A DNA stretch of 64,000 nt from Salisediminibacterium beveridgei (lineage in GTDB: Bacteria > Bacillota > Bacilli > Bacillales > Salisediminibacteriaceae), in the NCBI RefSeq assembly GCF_001721685.1, contig NZ_CP012502.1:2542001-2606000 (forward strand), in the 5' to 3' direction. Below, piece by piece: positions 24,304 to 32,082 of the stretch (its first letter is position 1; every line of letters begins with the position of its first letter). Made by a program: the position numbers and the translations under genes. Under the pieces are notes generated by a model. The model did no database searches. It was not told the origin of the DNA and saw only the letters and a program-made list of their open reading frames with translations.

Positions 24304-25800
24304 TCAGGCGCGGAATTCTTCCAGTCTGTGATGAATGGATTTCGTTGCGCCATAAACTTCCTGATAAATGTTGAACAGTTTCTTATACAATGCACGGTTA
24401 TCCTGATCGGGTTGATACGACGCCGCTTCACCTACGAAGGTATCTGCACAATCCTTCAGACTCGGATACCAGCCGCATCCGAATGCCGCAAGCATTGCCG
24501 CGCCCATACCTGGTCCCTGTTCACTCTTTAAGGTTACCACTTCTGAACCGAAAATGTCTGCCTGAATTTGCAGCCACAGTGAACTTTTTGCCCCGCCGCC
24601 AATCGAAATGATTTTCGAAACGTTCTTTCCTTTGTCACGGAAGTTTTCCACGGTTTCATTCAGCGAGAAGGTGATGCCTTCGAGAACGGCCCGGGTAAAG
24701 TCTCCACGGCTATGATTTGCATGCACACCGGTGAATGTTCCCCGGATTTCGCTGTCTGCGTGAGGTGTGCGTTCTCCTACAATATAAGGAGTAAACAGGA
24801 GTCCTTTTGCACCTGCCGGAGAATGTGCTGCTTCTTCGAGTAAGCTTTCAAAGCTTTGATCTTTGGCGAACGTATCTTTGTACCAGCTCAGGCTGTAGCC
24901 TGCTGCAAGCGTGACACCCATCGTATAGAAAGCATCCGGCGCACCGTGGTTGAAGTAATGCACGTTGCCTGCAAAATCTTTGTCTCCAGTTGCCTCATAA
25001 GAAAGAACCACACCGCTCGTTCCTGTGGAACATAGGGTAATCCCGTCTTCCAAAATTCCCGATCCGATGGCCCCGCAGGCATTGTCTGCCCCACCAGCAA
25101 ACACTTTACACGACGTCGTCAGACCGGTTTCCTGTGCCGCTTCCTCTGTAATCGTTCCGGTTTCTTCATGTGAACCAACGAGTGGCGGACACCAGTCAAG
25201 GTTAATGCCGTTTGCATCAGCCACTTCCTGGCTCCAGGATTTCGCTGCCACATTGAGCAGCAGGGTTCCGGCAGCATCGGAATAGTCCATGTGAATGTCA
25301 CCCGTCAATCTGAAGCGCACATAATCCTTCGGCAGTAAAAAAACATTCCCCTGGTTAAATACATCCGGTTCATGTTTTTTGACCCACAGAAGTTTCGGCA
25401 GGGTGAACCCTTCCAGGGCCGGATTCTTCGTCAACTCGTGCAAACGTTCCAAGCCCGTATTGGTCTCAATTTCCCGGCATTCTGTTGTCGTTCTTGTATC
25501 ATTCCAAAGAATTGCACGTCTCAATGGTTTTCGGTCTTCGTCAAGGAGGACCAGCCCATGCATCTGCCCGGAAAAGCTCAGGCCTTCCACGCTATCTTCT
25601 TGGCTCAATCGTCCCGTCAGTTCCTTTAATGCCGCTTTTGTTTCTTTTACCCAATCGTCAGGATCCTGCTCACTGTGACCGGGTGCATCATGATACAGCG
25701 GATACGATTTGGAAACCTCATCCACTACTTCACCCGATCTGGATACGAGCAGAACTTTCACTGCACTGGTGCCAAGATCAACGCCTATAACATAATTCAT
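24304..25800 (-). CDS. xylB: Xylulokinase
   Basis: A 498-residue kinase of the FGGY family that phosphorylates D-xylulose to xylulose 5-phosphate, the entry to the pentose phosphate pathway. The N-terminal ATPase fold motif is GVDLGTSAVKVLLV (6-19), the sugar-binding site includes SGQMHGLVLLD and GGADNACGAIGSGI with the catalytic Asp, and ISIGGGAKSSLWLQIQAD is the second FGGY signature. Length and motifs are those of XylB. A rather distant AAAGGGG precedes the ATG. It lies 91 bases after xylA, separated by a strong hairpin, and is followed closely by galM. Confidence 0.95.
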   Translation of the reverse strand: MNYVIGVDLGTSAVKVLLVSRSGEVVDEVSKSYPLYHDAPGHSEQDPDDWVKETKAALKELTGRLSQEDSVEGLSFSGQMHGLVLLDEDRKPLRRAILWNDTRTTTECREIETNTGLERLHELTKNPALEGFTLPKLLWVKKHEPDVFNQGNVFLLPKDYVRFRLTGDIHMDYSDAAGTLLLNVAAKSWSQEVADANGINLDWCPPLVGSHEETGTITEEAAQETGLTTSCKVFAGGADNACGAIGSGILEDGITLCSTGTSGVVLSYEATGDKDFAGNVHYFNHGAPDAFYTMGVTLAAGYSLSWYKDTFAKDQSFESLLEEAAHSPAGAKGLLFTPYIVGERTPHADSEIRGTFTGVHANHSRGDFTRAVLEGITFSLNETVENFRDKGKNVSKIISIGGGAKSSLWLQIQADIFGSEVVTLKSEQGPGMGAAMLAAFGCGWYPSLKDCADTFVGEAASYQPDQDNRALYKKLFNIYQEVYGATKSIHHRLEEFRA

Positions 25801-25842
25801 CTGTATTATACCCCTTTCTCTGTATCAATCATTTTAAGTAAA

Positions 25843-25874
25843 ACATGCGAATAGCACAAAGACTATTCGCATGT
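25843..25874 (-). terminator. Hairpin between xylA and xylB
   Basis: A perfect 12-base-pair stem, ACATGCGAATAG (25843-25854) with CTATTCGCATGT (25863-25874), loop of 8, followed on the minus strand by TTTACTT. Lying inside an operon, it may stop part of the transcripts or protect the xylA message, making XylA more abundant than XylB. Confidence 0.7.
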
Positions 25875-25891
25875 GAGTCATTCTTATTAGA

Positions 25892-27208
25892 TCAGTCCAT
25901 AGTGAGAAGATACTGGTTGATGCGTGCTTTGATCTTCTCCAGCTGACCGCTCTTCAAGTCCACTTCCTTGATATCAAGAGCATGGTTTTCGAGCTCTTTC
26001 AGACTGGTTGTGCCCGTAACGATCTTTTTGCCAATACCTGTTGTGAATGTTTCATAGCGCTTGTCGAGGATGTTTTCGAAGAACTGATCATCGATCATTT
26101 TTTGAGCTACCTTCAGACCGACTGCAAAAGCATCCATTCCTGCGATATGAGAGTGAAACAGATCTTCTGTTTCAAAGGACCCCCGGCGTACTTTCGCGTC
26201 GAAGTTCAAACCGCCACGGCCAAGACCCCCGTTTTTAAGAATCTCATACATGCCGAGGGTGGTTGCATACAGATCCGTCGGGAATTCATCTGTATCCCAT
26301 CCAAGAAGAAGATCGCCCTGATTGGCGTCGACAGACCCCAGCATACCCATTTCACGGGCTGTGCGAAGCTCATGCTCGAAAGTATGCCCGGCAAGAGTAG
26401 CGTGATTTGCTTCAATGTTGAATTTAAAATGATCCTGAAGCCCATGCTGATACAAAAATGCCGTCGCTGTGGCAACATCAAAATCATACTGATGCGTTGT
26501 GGGTTCTTTTGGTTTTGGTTCGATTAAAAACTGTGCATCAAAACCGATCTCCTTCGCATAGTCAATCGCCATATGATAGAGTCTGGCCAAATTATCCTGC
26601 TCGAGCTTCATATTGGTATTCAACAAGGTTTCATAACCTTCACGTCCACCCCAGAATACATAGTTTTCCGCACCGAGCTCTTTCCCGACTTCAAGGCCTT
26701 TTTTAATTTTTGCTGCGGCGATGGCATAAACGTCTGCGTGACTCGAAGTGCCGGCGCCGTGCGTAAAGCGCGGATTAGTGAAGTTATTCGCTGTATTCCA
26801 GAGAAGTTTTGTGTTGCTTGTCTTCATGTACTCTTGAATCATCGCAGTGATTTCATCAAGATTTTTGTTCGTCTCACGCATCGTGCTTCCTTCAGGAGCA
26901 ACATCCACGTCGTGGAAGCAGAAGAACGGCGCATCAATCTTCTCAAAAAATTCGAAAGCTGCCTCTACACGCGCCTTCGCCTGATCCATGCCGCTCAAAT
27001 GATCCCAAGGACGTTTGGCTGTTCCTTTACCGAATGGATCACTGCCGTCTCCAGTAAAAGTATGCCAGTAAGCAACCCCGTAGCGAAGAATTTCCTTCAT
27101 GGATTTCCCGCCAATTTGTTCCTCGGGATTATAGAATTTAAATGCATACGGGTTTTCAGAACGCTTTCCTTCGAATTTCACTTTGTCGATCTGGTTAAAA
27201 TAGCTCAT
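25892..27208 (-). CDS. xylA: Xylose isomerase
   Basis: A 438-residue class II xylose isomerase that converts D-xylose to D-xylulose with two divalent metal ions. Catalytic and metal residues are in [14 protein letters not shown] (His99, Asp102), [37 protein letters not shown] and GSVDANQGD. The long N-terminal region before YWHTFTGDG is typical of class II. The frame opens at 27232, but AGGAGGT eight bases before the ATG at 27208 ([14 protein letters not shown]) marks the start. It is the first gene of xylA-xylB-galM, transcribed away from xylR across a shared control region with the XylR operator. Confidence 0.96.
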   Translation of the reverse strand: MSYFNQIDKVKFEGKRSENPYAFKFYNPEEQIGGKSMKEILRYGVAYWHTFTGDGSDPFGKGTAKRPWDHLSGMDQAKARVEAAFEFFEKIDAPFFCFHDVDVAPEGSTMRETNKNLDEITAMIQEYMKTSNTKLLWNTANNFTNPRFTHGAGTSSHADVYAIAAAKIKKGLEVGKELGAENYVFWGGREGYETLLNTNMKLEQDNLARLYHMAIDYAKEIGFDAQFLIEPKPKEPTTHQYDFDVATATAFLYQHGLQDHFKFNIEANHATLAGHTFEHELRTAREMGMLGSVDANQGDLLLGWDTDEFPTDLYATTLGMYEILKNGGLGRGGLNFDAKVRRGSFETEDLFHSHIAGMDAFAVGLKVAQKMIDDQFFENILDKRYETFTTGIGKKIVTGTTSLKELENHALDIKEVDLKSGQLEKIKARINQYLLTMD

Positions 27209-27249
27209 TTTTGAATACCTCCTGTGAATCACTTTTATTTGATAAATTG

Positions 27250-27278
27250 AGTGTAACAGGATAAACTTAGTTTGTCCA
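27250..27278 (-). promoter_or_regulatory. xylA promoter
   Basis: On the minus strand, TGGACA (-35, 27273-27278) and TACACT (-10, 27250-27255) are 17 bases apart. Both lie within or next to the XylR operator, so repressor and polymerase cannot bind together. Confidence 0.75.
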
Positions 27279-27299
27279 TTGAATTAACTAAGTTTATCC
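27259..27299. promoter_or_regulatory. XylR operator between xylA and xylR
   Basis: Perfect 14-base inverted repeats GGATAAACTTAGTT (27259-27272) and AACTAAGTTTATCC (27286-27299) around a 13-base spacer. The core CTTAGTTT-N8-AATTAACT (27266-27289) resembles the TTAGTTTGTT half-sites of known Bacillus xylose operators. The same core recurs upstream of the sensor kinase and, less exactly, of the sugar-binding protein gene. Confidence 0.9.
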
Positions 27300-27305
27300 G
27301 AAAAA

Positions 27306-27319
27306 ATTAATCGCTTACA
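27306..27319. promoter_or_regulatory. Possible CcpA (cre) site near xylA/xylR
   Basis: On the minus strand TGTAAGCGATTAAT matches the cre pattern TGWAANCGNTNWCA at 12 of 14 positions. It lies upstream of the xylA -35 and between the operator and the xylR promoter, so carbon catabolite control of either gene is possible. Weak on its own. Confidence 0.35.
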
Positions 27320-27334
27320 TTTTACGCACTGCAA

Positions 27335-27363
27335 TTGCTTCTCTGTCTTCCTGCCGGTAAAAT
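27335..27363 (+). promoter_or_regulatory. xylR promoter
   Basis: TTGCTT (27335-27340) and TAAAAT (27358-27363) with a 17-base spacer, about 55 bases before the xylR start. It does not overlap the XylR operator, so xylR may be expressed constitutively. Confidence 0.65.
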
Positions 27364-27419
27364 GGAACAGAAAGCCGGACGAAGCTGAACGATCATTCTA
27401 CAATCGAAGGAGTTCCGAT

Positions 27420-28601
27420 ATGGCCAGTTACCAATTTGAAATCAAACAGCAGAATAAGCTGATGATCCTGAAACACATTTACCGTTATGAACCCATATCC
27501 CGAGCGGACCTGGCTAAACAGCTGAACCTCACAAAGGCCACCGTGTCAAACCTGGTGGATGAGTTGATGCGTGAAGCGTATTTATATCAAATTGGCCTGG
27601 GGGTGTCGAGCGGCGGCAGACGACCTCTCATGCTGAAGATTAACGAAAAAGCAGGATTCACCATCAGTGTCGATATCGGTGTGAATTATATTCGCTCGAT
27701 TCTGACTGATATGAAAGGAAACATTTTTGTTAAACAGACAAAAGTGATTAATACCAATGATTACACCTTGACCCTTCAGCATATCGATCAGGTCATTCAA
27801 TCTTTTACAGAACAAACGAACGAATCGCCGTTCGGACTGATCGGTATCGGATTCGGTGTTCCAGGGCTCGTGGATCAGCACGGCGTCATTAAATCCACGC
27901 CGAACCTCGATTGGCAACTTCCGGATCTGAAAGATCGTTACGAAAATCTGTTCCACGTCCCAGTCATCGTGGAAAACGAAGCCAATGCCGGTGCTTTCGG
28001 TGAGAAATCATTTGGAGAAGGAAAAGAAGCAAATCATTTTATTTACATTTCCGGCGGAATCGGAATTGGTGTCGGACTGATTTTTGACGGGGTACTCTAT
28101 CGGGGGCGGGATGGCTTTACTGGCGAACTGGGTCATACGGTCATCCGTATGGATGGTCTCACCTGCAGCTGCGGGAAGAAAGGCTGCTGGGAACGATATG
28201 CTTCAGAGCTATACATACTGAAGGAATACGAGACATTCAAAGAAGAGTCGTGGCAGACCTTGAGGCTTGAAGATGCGGTCGCTGATGCAGCACAAAATCC
28301 TGAAATTGCTGCGATCTTTGAGCGGGCTGCCAAGCATTTTGCAATTGGTCTGACGAATATCATCAACAGCTTTAACCCTGAGAAAATCATTATCGGTAAC
28401 CGCCTGACCCAGGCTGAGCACCTGATGCGTCCTATCATCAGAGCTACTGTTCAGGAGATGGCCATCACGCCGATTGCAGAAAAAGTCGACATTCACTTTA
28501 ACAATACTGATCAGCTCTCGACAGTGCTTGGACTATCCGCTTTTTCCATTGAGCACTTTTTCGACCGTCAATTCAAAGTATCCAACAGCCCTGTATCATG
28601 A
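27420..28601 (+). CDS. xylR: XylR, ROK-family xylose repressor
   Basis: A 393-residue repressor of the ROK family. The N-terminal winged helix (about 10-70) contains PISRADLAKQLNLTKATVSNL, and the C-terminal ROK domain has VDIGVNYIRSILTDMKGN, VENEANAGAFGE and the zinc site CSCGKKGCWERYAS. Xylose binding to the ROK domain releases the repressor from DNA in the known family members. Length and N-terminus fit XylR well. GAAGGAG precedes the ATG. It is divergent from xylA and ends at a bidirectional terminator. Besides the xylA operator, two further sites in the window suggest it also controls the two-component system and the sugar importer. Confidence 0.95.
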   Translation: MASYQFEIKQQNKLMILKHIYRYEPISRADLAKQLNLTKATVSNLVDELMREAYLYQIGLGVSSGGRRPLMLKINEKAGFTISVDIGVNYIRSILTDMKGNIFVKQTKVINTNDYTLTLQHIDQVIQSFTEQTNESPFGLIGIGFGVPGLVDQHGVIKSTPNLDWQLPDLKDRYENLFHVPVIVENEANAGAFGEKSFGEGKEANHFIYISGGIGIGVGLIFDGVLYRGRDGFTGELGHTVIRMDGLTCSCGKKGCWERYASELYILKEYETFKEESWQTLRLEDAVADAAQNPEIAAIFERAAKHFAIGLTNIINSFNPEKIIIGNRLTQAEHLMRPIIRATVQEMAITPIAEKVDIHFNNTDQLSTVLGLSAFSIEHFFDRQFKVSNSPVS

Positions 28602-28620
28602 ACCTTTCCGACAGTCATTT

Positions 28621-28657
28621 AAAAACCGAGCTTCTCGTATATAAGAAGCTCGGTTTT
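28621..28657. terminator. Bidirectional terminator between xylR and the AraC-type gene
   Basis: AAAACCGAGCTTCT (28621-28634) pairs perfectly with AGAAGCTCGGTTTT (28643-28656); the A and T runs serve as U-tracts in either direction. Confidence 0.93.
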
Positions 28658-28664
28658 TACTGGT

Positions 28665-29090
28665 TTATTCTAATCGATACACTGCTTGCTTACGGTATTG
28701 GGTTGGCGTTACACCTTCGTTTTGTTCAAATCGATAAACAAAATAGTCTTTACTGGCAAAACCGACTTGATCCGCCACTTGAGCTATTCGTAAATCCGTC
28801 TGTCTCAATATCGCTTTTGCATTTCGCATTCGCAGATCCAGCAGAAAATCCTTAAAATAAACCCCGTAAGTATTTTTAAATAGTTGACCGAGATACACGG
28901 GATGAATATAAAATTGTTCTGCCAGATCTTTCAAAGTGATCTTCTCATCATAATGTGTCTCAATATAGTCCTTTATCCTGTCAATCGTCCTCTTGAATGT
29001 TTCCTCGTTCCGGTTATCCGCACAGATCTTCTTTTCCTGTCCTGGATCACCCCAATCATTTTGGATGTTGGCATCGCTGACATGATTCAT
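28665..29090 (-). CDS. Small AraC-type DNA-binding protein
   Basis: A 141-residue protein that consists almost only of an AraC/XylS double helix-turn-helix (about 40-137): IETHYDEKITLKDLAEQFYI, HPVYLGQLFKNTYG and VADQVGFASKDYFVYRFEQ, ending with the family motif GVTPTQYRK. A 35-residue acidic N-terminus replaces any ligand-binding or receiver domain, so it looks like the output half of a YesN-type regulator. The start is ATG 29090, with GGAAGGG six bases upstream; the TTG at 29096 is less likely. It lies alone between xylR (convergent) and the sensor kinase (divergent). It may bind the same targets as the full-length YesN-like regulator at 31190. Confidence 0.85.
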   Translation of the reverse strand: MNHVSDANIQNDWGDPGQEKKICADNRNEETFKRTIDRIKDYIETHYDEKITLKDLAEQFYIHPVYLGQLFKNTYGVYFKDFLLDLRMRNAKAILRQTDLRIAQVADQVGFASKDYFVYRFEQNEGVTPTQYRKQAVYRLE

Positions 29091-29196
29091 TTTCAACCCT
29101 TCCTTTCCGCAGGTTTATCTGTCGTAAATTATCATATTTGCACTGTCACGCATGCTGCTGGCATTGCTTTCAAAAATTTGAATTCCGCGTCAAAAC

Positions 29197-29252
29197 TTGA
29201 CGAATCCGCTTACATAGCGTATGTTTGAAGTTAATTAAATCATTAAACTAAG
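29197..29252 (+). promoter_or_regulatory. Promoter and XylR-like operator of the two-component system
   Basis: TTGACG (29197-29202) and TATGTT (29220-29225) with a 17-base spacer. Just downstream, 29229-29252 read on the minus strand is CTTAGTTT-N8-AATTAACT, identical in both half-sites and in spacing to the xylA operator. The remaining leader to the kinase start (about 170 bases) shows no other clear signal. This accounts for most of the 334-base gap between the AraC-type gene and the kinase gene. Confidence 0.75.
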
Positions 29253-29424
29253 ATCTCGTCAAGCATAGCTGAATTCTGTATTGATCAACTGCAGATTCAT
29301 TTTTTTCTGATTGATCTGTTATGTTATCCCATTATGAACCGCTTCACTGATGCTGAACCTTACAAATTGAAGCATCTGACACTTCAAAACAGTCTTGACT
29401 CCAAATCAGAAAGAAGGGTAAATT

Positions 29425-31197
29425 GTGGCCACCCTGCGAAAGATTCCCAATACGCTTCGAAACCAGATTCTGATTCTTTTTACAACGGTGATGATCATCG
29501 TTTTGTTGGCCGTTGGTTTGCTGACCTATAATCTTGTGACGGATATCCTGAAAGAAAACGCTGAAATTCAGCTTGAACAGACTGCTCAGGAACAGGTAAA
29601 CCGGATAGATTCCCAGTTTGACACCATTGATTTAATTTCAGCACAAATAGCCACCAATTCATCGGTTCAGCAAATCCTTACCTCTCAACGCGAAGGCCGG
29701 ATGCCTTCTTTTACTGAAAGGCAATCCATGCAGGAAATTGCCAACAATTATCAGGCTTATACATCGGGTGTGCGTGCATTTGAAATGTACTTCCCGAATT
29801 ATGCCCGGCTGTATCCCCTGAATGAGCTGATGTTGCCGGGACGTATCGATCCTGGCTGGATTGAAGAAGCTGACGAGCAAAATGGCCGGCTGGTTTGGGC
29901 CGGCGCAGACCCTTATGATCAAAATGCTTATCTGACCATCCGTCAGATTAACTTGATGGAGAAGGATTTCAGTCTGGGTGGTTACTTAGTTACAAAAGTG
30001 AACCGCAACTATTTTAATGTTGAAAATCAATTATCTGATTATGACACGAATGATGACCAGACGCTGACCATACTGTTTGATCAGGCTGATCAATATATTA
30101 CCTCGAATTTTACACAGGACGTATTGATGGATCTCAATGTGGAAGAAACTGAACGAACCGTTCAGATAGATGGTGCCGAGTACATTCAAGTCCATGCAGA
30201 GAGTGATGAAACAGGGTTCACCCTGACGATGTATTCACCGGTCAATTCACTGTTGCAAGGCATTACAGGAATCGGTACAGCCATTGCTGTTGCAGCGATT
30301 GCCGGGACCATTCTCTTCATGATGGTAAGCCTGAAAATTTCCCGCATCATCACTTCACCGGTAGAAGAACTGACCAGTGCGATGAAACGGACGAGGGAAG
30401 GGGAACTCGTGAGGACACCGGAAATCTCCTCTACTAAGGAGATGAATGAATTAAACCATTCCTATAATGAAATGGTGGATCAGACCAACTATCTGATCAA
30501 AGCCGTTTATGAGAAAGAATTGATTCGCAGCCGTGCTGAATTGAAAGCGCTGCAAGCTCAGATCAACCCTCATTTTCTGTTTAACACACTCGAAGCGCTC
30601 TATTGGTCCGTAGAAGAAATTGATCAGAACAGTGCAGAAATGATCATTACCATGTCGGATTTGTTCAGGTATACCATTACTGATCATGGTCCCGATGAAG
30701 ACTGGGTGCTGTTAAAAGATGAATTTGACCATAATGAGGATTACTTGAAAATTATGAAGCTCCGCTTTGGCGATGATTTAAACTGGACCATCGACCTTCC
30801 TTTGGAATTACAAGACTGGCCGATTCCGAAACTATTGATTCAGCCACTGGTAGAGAACGCTGTACTTCACGGACTTTGTAATCAGCCCGAAAGAGGTCAT
30901 ATCAGTTTAAAAGCTTCTTTACAGAGCAATTCGCAAAACGTGCTTGTGACGATTGAAGACGACGGAGCCGGTATGCATGAAGAGAAGTTGAAAAATCTCT
31001 TCTCTGATTCTCATGACTACGTGAGCAGGTCCGGAAAAAAACATAAAAGTATCGCAATGCACAATATCATGGAACGGATCATCCGCACCTATCCTCAATT
31101 AGAGCGTAATGAAGCGATTGTCATTTCCAGCATACGGAATAAAGGAACAACTGTTCAGTTAAAACTTCCTCACAAAGGAGTGGAAAACGATGACTGA
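29425..31197 (+). CDS. Sensor histidine kinase, YesM/LytS type
   Basis: A 590-residue membrane kinase. Order: first membrane helix (about 14-36), an extracellular sensing domain (40-275), second helix (281-303), HAMP (304-358), the His_kinase dimerisation/phosphoacceptor segment with His383 in QAQINPHFLFNTLEAL, and the ATPase domain with LIQPLVENAVLHG (N-box) and VTIEDDGAGM (G1). This architecture belongs to kinases that regulate sugar importers together with AraC-type response regulators. Translation starts at GTG 29425 after GAAGGG. Its 3' end overlaps the response regulator by 8 bases. Location beside an oligosaccharide importer and GH43 enzyme suggests that it senses external xylo-oligosaccharides, directly or via the binding protein. 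Confidence 0.92.
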   Translation: MATLRKIPNTLRNQILILFTTVMIIVLLAVGLLTYNLVTDILKENAEIQLEQTAQEQVNRIDSQFDTIDLISAQIATNSSVQQILTSQREGRMPSFTERQSMQEIANNYQAYTSGVRAFEMYFPNYARLYPLNELMLPGRIDPGWIEEADEQNGRLVWAGADPYDQNAYLTIRQINLMEKDFSLGGYLVTKVNRNYFNVENQLSDYDTNDDQTLTILFDQADQYITSNFTQDVLMDLNVEETERTVQIDGAEYIQVHAESDETGFTLTMYSPVNSLLQGITGIGTAIAVAAIAGTILFMMVSLKISRIITSPVEELTSAMKRTREGELVRTPEISSTKEMNELNHSYNEMVDQTNYLIKAVYEKELIRSRAELKALQAQINPHFLFNTLEALYWSVEEIDQNSAEMIITMSDLFRYTITDHGPDEDWVLLKDEFDHNEDYLKIMKLRFGDDLNWTIDLPLELQDWPIPKLLIQPLVENAVLHGLCNQPERGHISLKASLQSNSQNVLVTIEDDGAGMHEEKLKNLFSDSHDYVSRSGKKHKSIAMHNIMERIIRTYPQLERNEAIVISSIRNKGTTVQLKLPHKGVENDD

Positions 31198-31969
31198 TCC
31201 ACTTTCAATTCTCATTGTCGATGACGAACCTCGTTCAAGGAATGGTGTAAAACGTACCCTCAATACCCAAATGAGTGAACCGGTGTCGATTCACTTAAGT
31301 GCAAATCCGGATGAAGCCATCCGCTTAATCCGTTCCACGCATGTGGATATTGTCATCACTGATATCCGGATGCCTGGCATGAGCGGCCTGGAGTTAATCG
31401 ATTCTTTACAGGACCATTCAGGAGAGCTGCTGTTCATCGTGATTTCTGCTTATTCAGAGTTTGACTACGCGCAGCGCGCTCTCGAGCTTGGTGTGATTCA
31501 ATACTTATTAAAACCTGTTCAACGCCAAAAATTGATCGAAGCAGTGAATAAAGCCACCAAACGTTTGAGTCATCACAAAGAAACAACAGTGACACATGAG
31601 ATTGATGAAACTTTACCTGAATTTCACGAAAATCAGGCCTCTTATTCAGAACCTGTCTTGTCCGCACTGTATTTTATCGATGAACACCTGTCTGAGAAGA
31701 TCGGTATGAAAGATATCGCAGGTCATGTACATCTGAACCCGAATTACCTTAGTGTGCATTTCAAAGAGCAGGTCGGTTTGACTTTTTCCGATTACCTTAC
31801 ACGTAAACGCCTGCAGTATGCGAAATACCTCCTCCTCACTACAAGGAATACAGTCGCAGAAATCGCTGAACAATCCGGCTATCAGACAGCCAAATACTTC
31901 GTAAAAATCTTTAAAAACCATGTCAATATGACCCCTACCGAATACAGAAAAGCATCCAAGTCTCAGTAA
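31190..31969 (+). CDS. Response regulator with AraC output domain, YesN type
   Basis: A 259-residue response regulator: receiver domain at about 6-120 with acidic pair Asp11-Asp12 (VDDE), phosphoacceptor Asp58 (DIVITDIRMPG) and the Lys region LLKPVQ; then an AraC double helix-turn-helix at 155-258 (LSEKIGMKDIAGHVHLNPNY, TVAEIAEQSGYQTAKYF, HVNMTPTEYRK). Usual YesN-type proteins are longer because of an extra middle segment; this one is compact. The ATG overlaps the kinase gene by 8 bases, with AAAGGAG upstream. It likely activates the importer operon that begins 114 bases downstream. Confidence 0.92.
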   Translation: MTDPLSILIVDDEPRSRNGVKRTLNTQMSEPVSIHLSANPDEAIRLIRSTHVDIVITDIRMPGMSGLELIDSLQDHSGELLFIVISAYSEFDYAQRALELGVIQYLLKPVQRQKLIEAVNKATKRLSHHKETTVTHEIDETLPEFHENQASYSEPVLSALYFIDEHLSEKIGMKDIAGHVHLNPNYLSVHFKEQVGLTFSDYLTRKRLQYAKYLLLTTRNTVAEIAEQSGYQTAKYFVKIFKNHVNMTPTEYRKASKSQ

Positions 31970-32013
31970 CGATCTAATGAAAGTGGTATTTGAACTGATG
32001 AAAGTGACCTTAT

Positions 32014-32065
32014 GATAACGCTTTCTTCACTGTATACTACAAGTAGATTCACTCAATAAACTAAG
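32014..32065 (+). promoter_or_regulatory. Control region of the sugar importer operon: cre-like site, -10 and XylR-like operator
   Basis: TGATAACGCTTTCT (32014-32027) matches the CcpA cre pattern at 12 of 14 positions. TATACT (32034-32039) is a good -10 without a strong -35, as expected for an activator-dependent promoter. Then 32042-32065 read on the minus strand gives CTTAGTTT-N8-AATCTACT, the xylA operator with two changes in one half. Layout (-10, then operator) copies that of the kinase promoter. Confidence 0.6.
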
Positions 32066-32082
32066 TTCAAGGGGGACTACAC

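Noticed and set aside
25982-27214. Long plus-strand frames opposite xylA
   Set aside because: Shadows of the highly conserved xylose isomerase gene.
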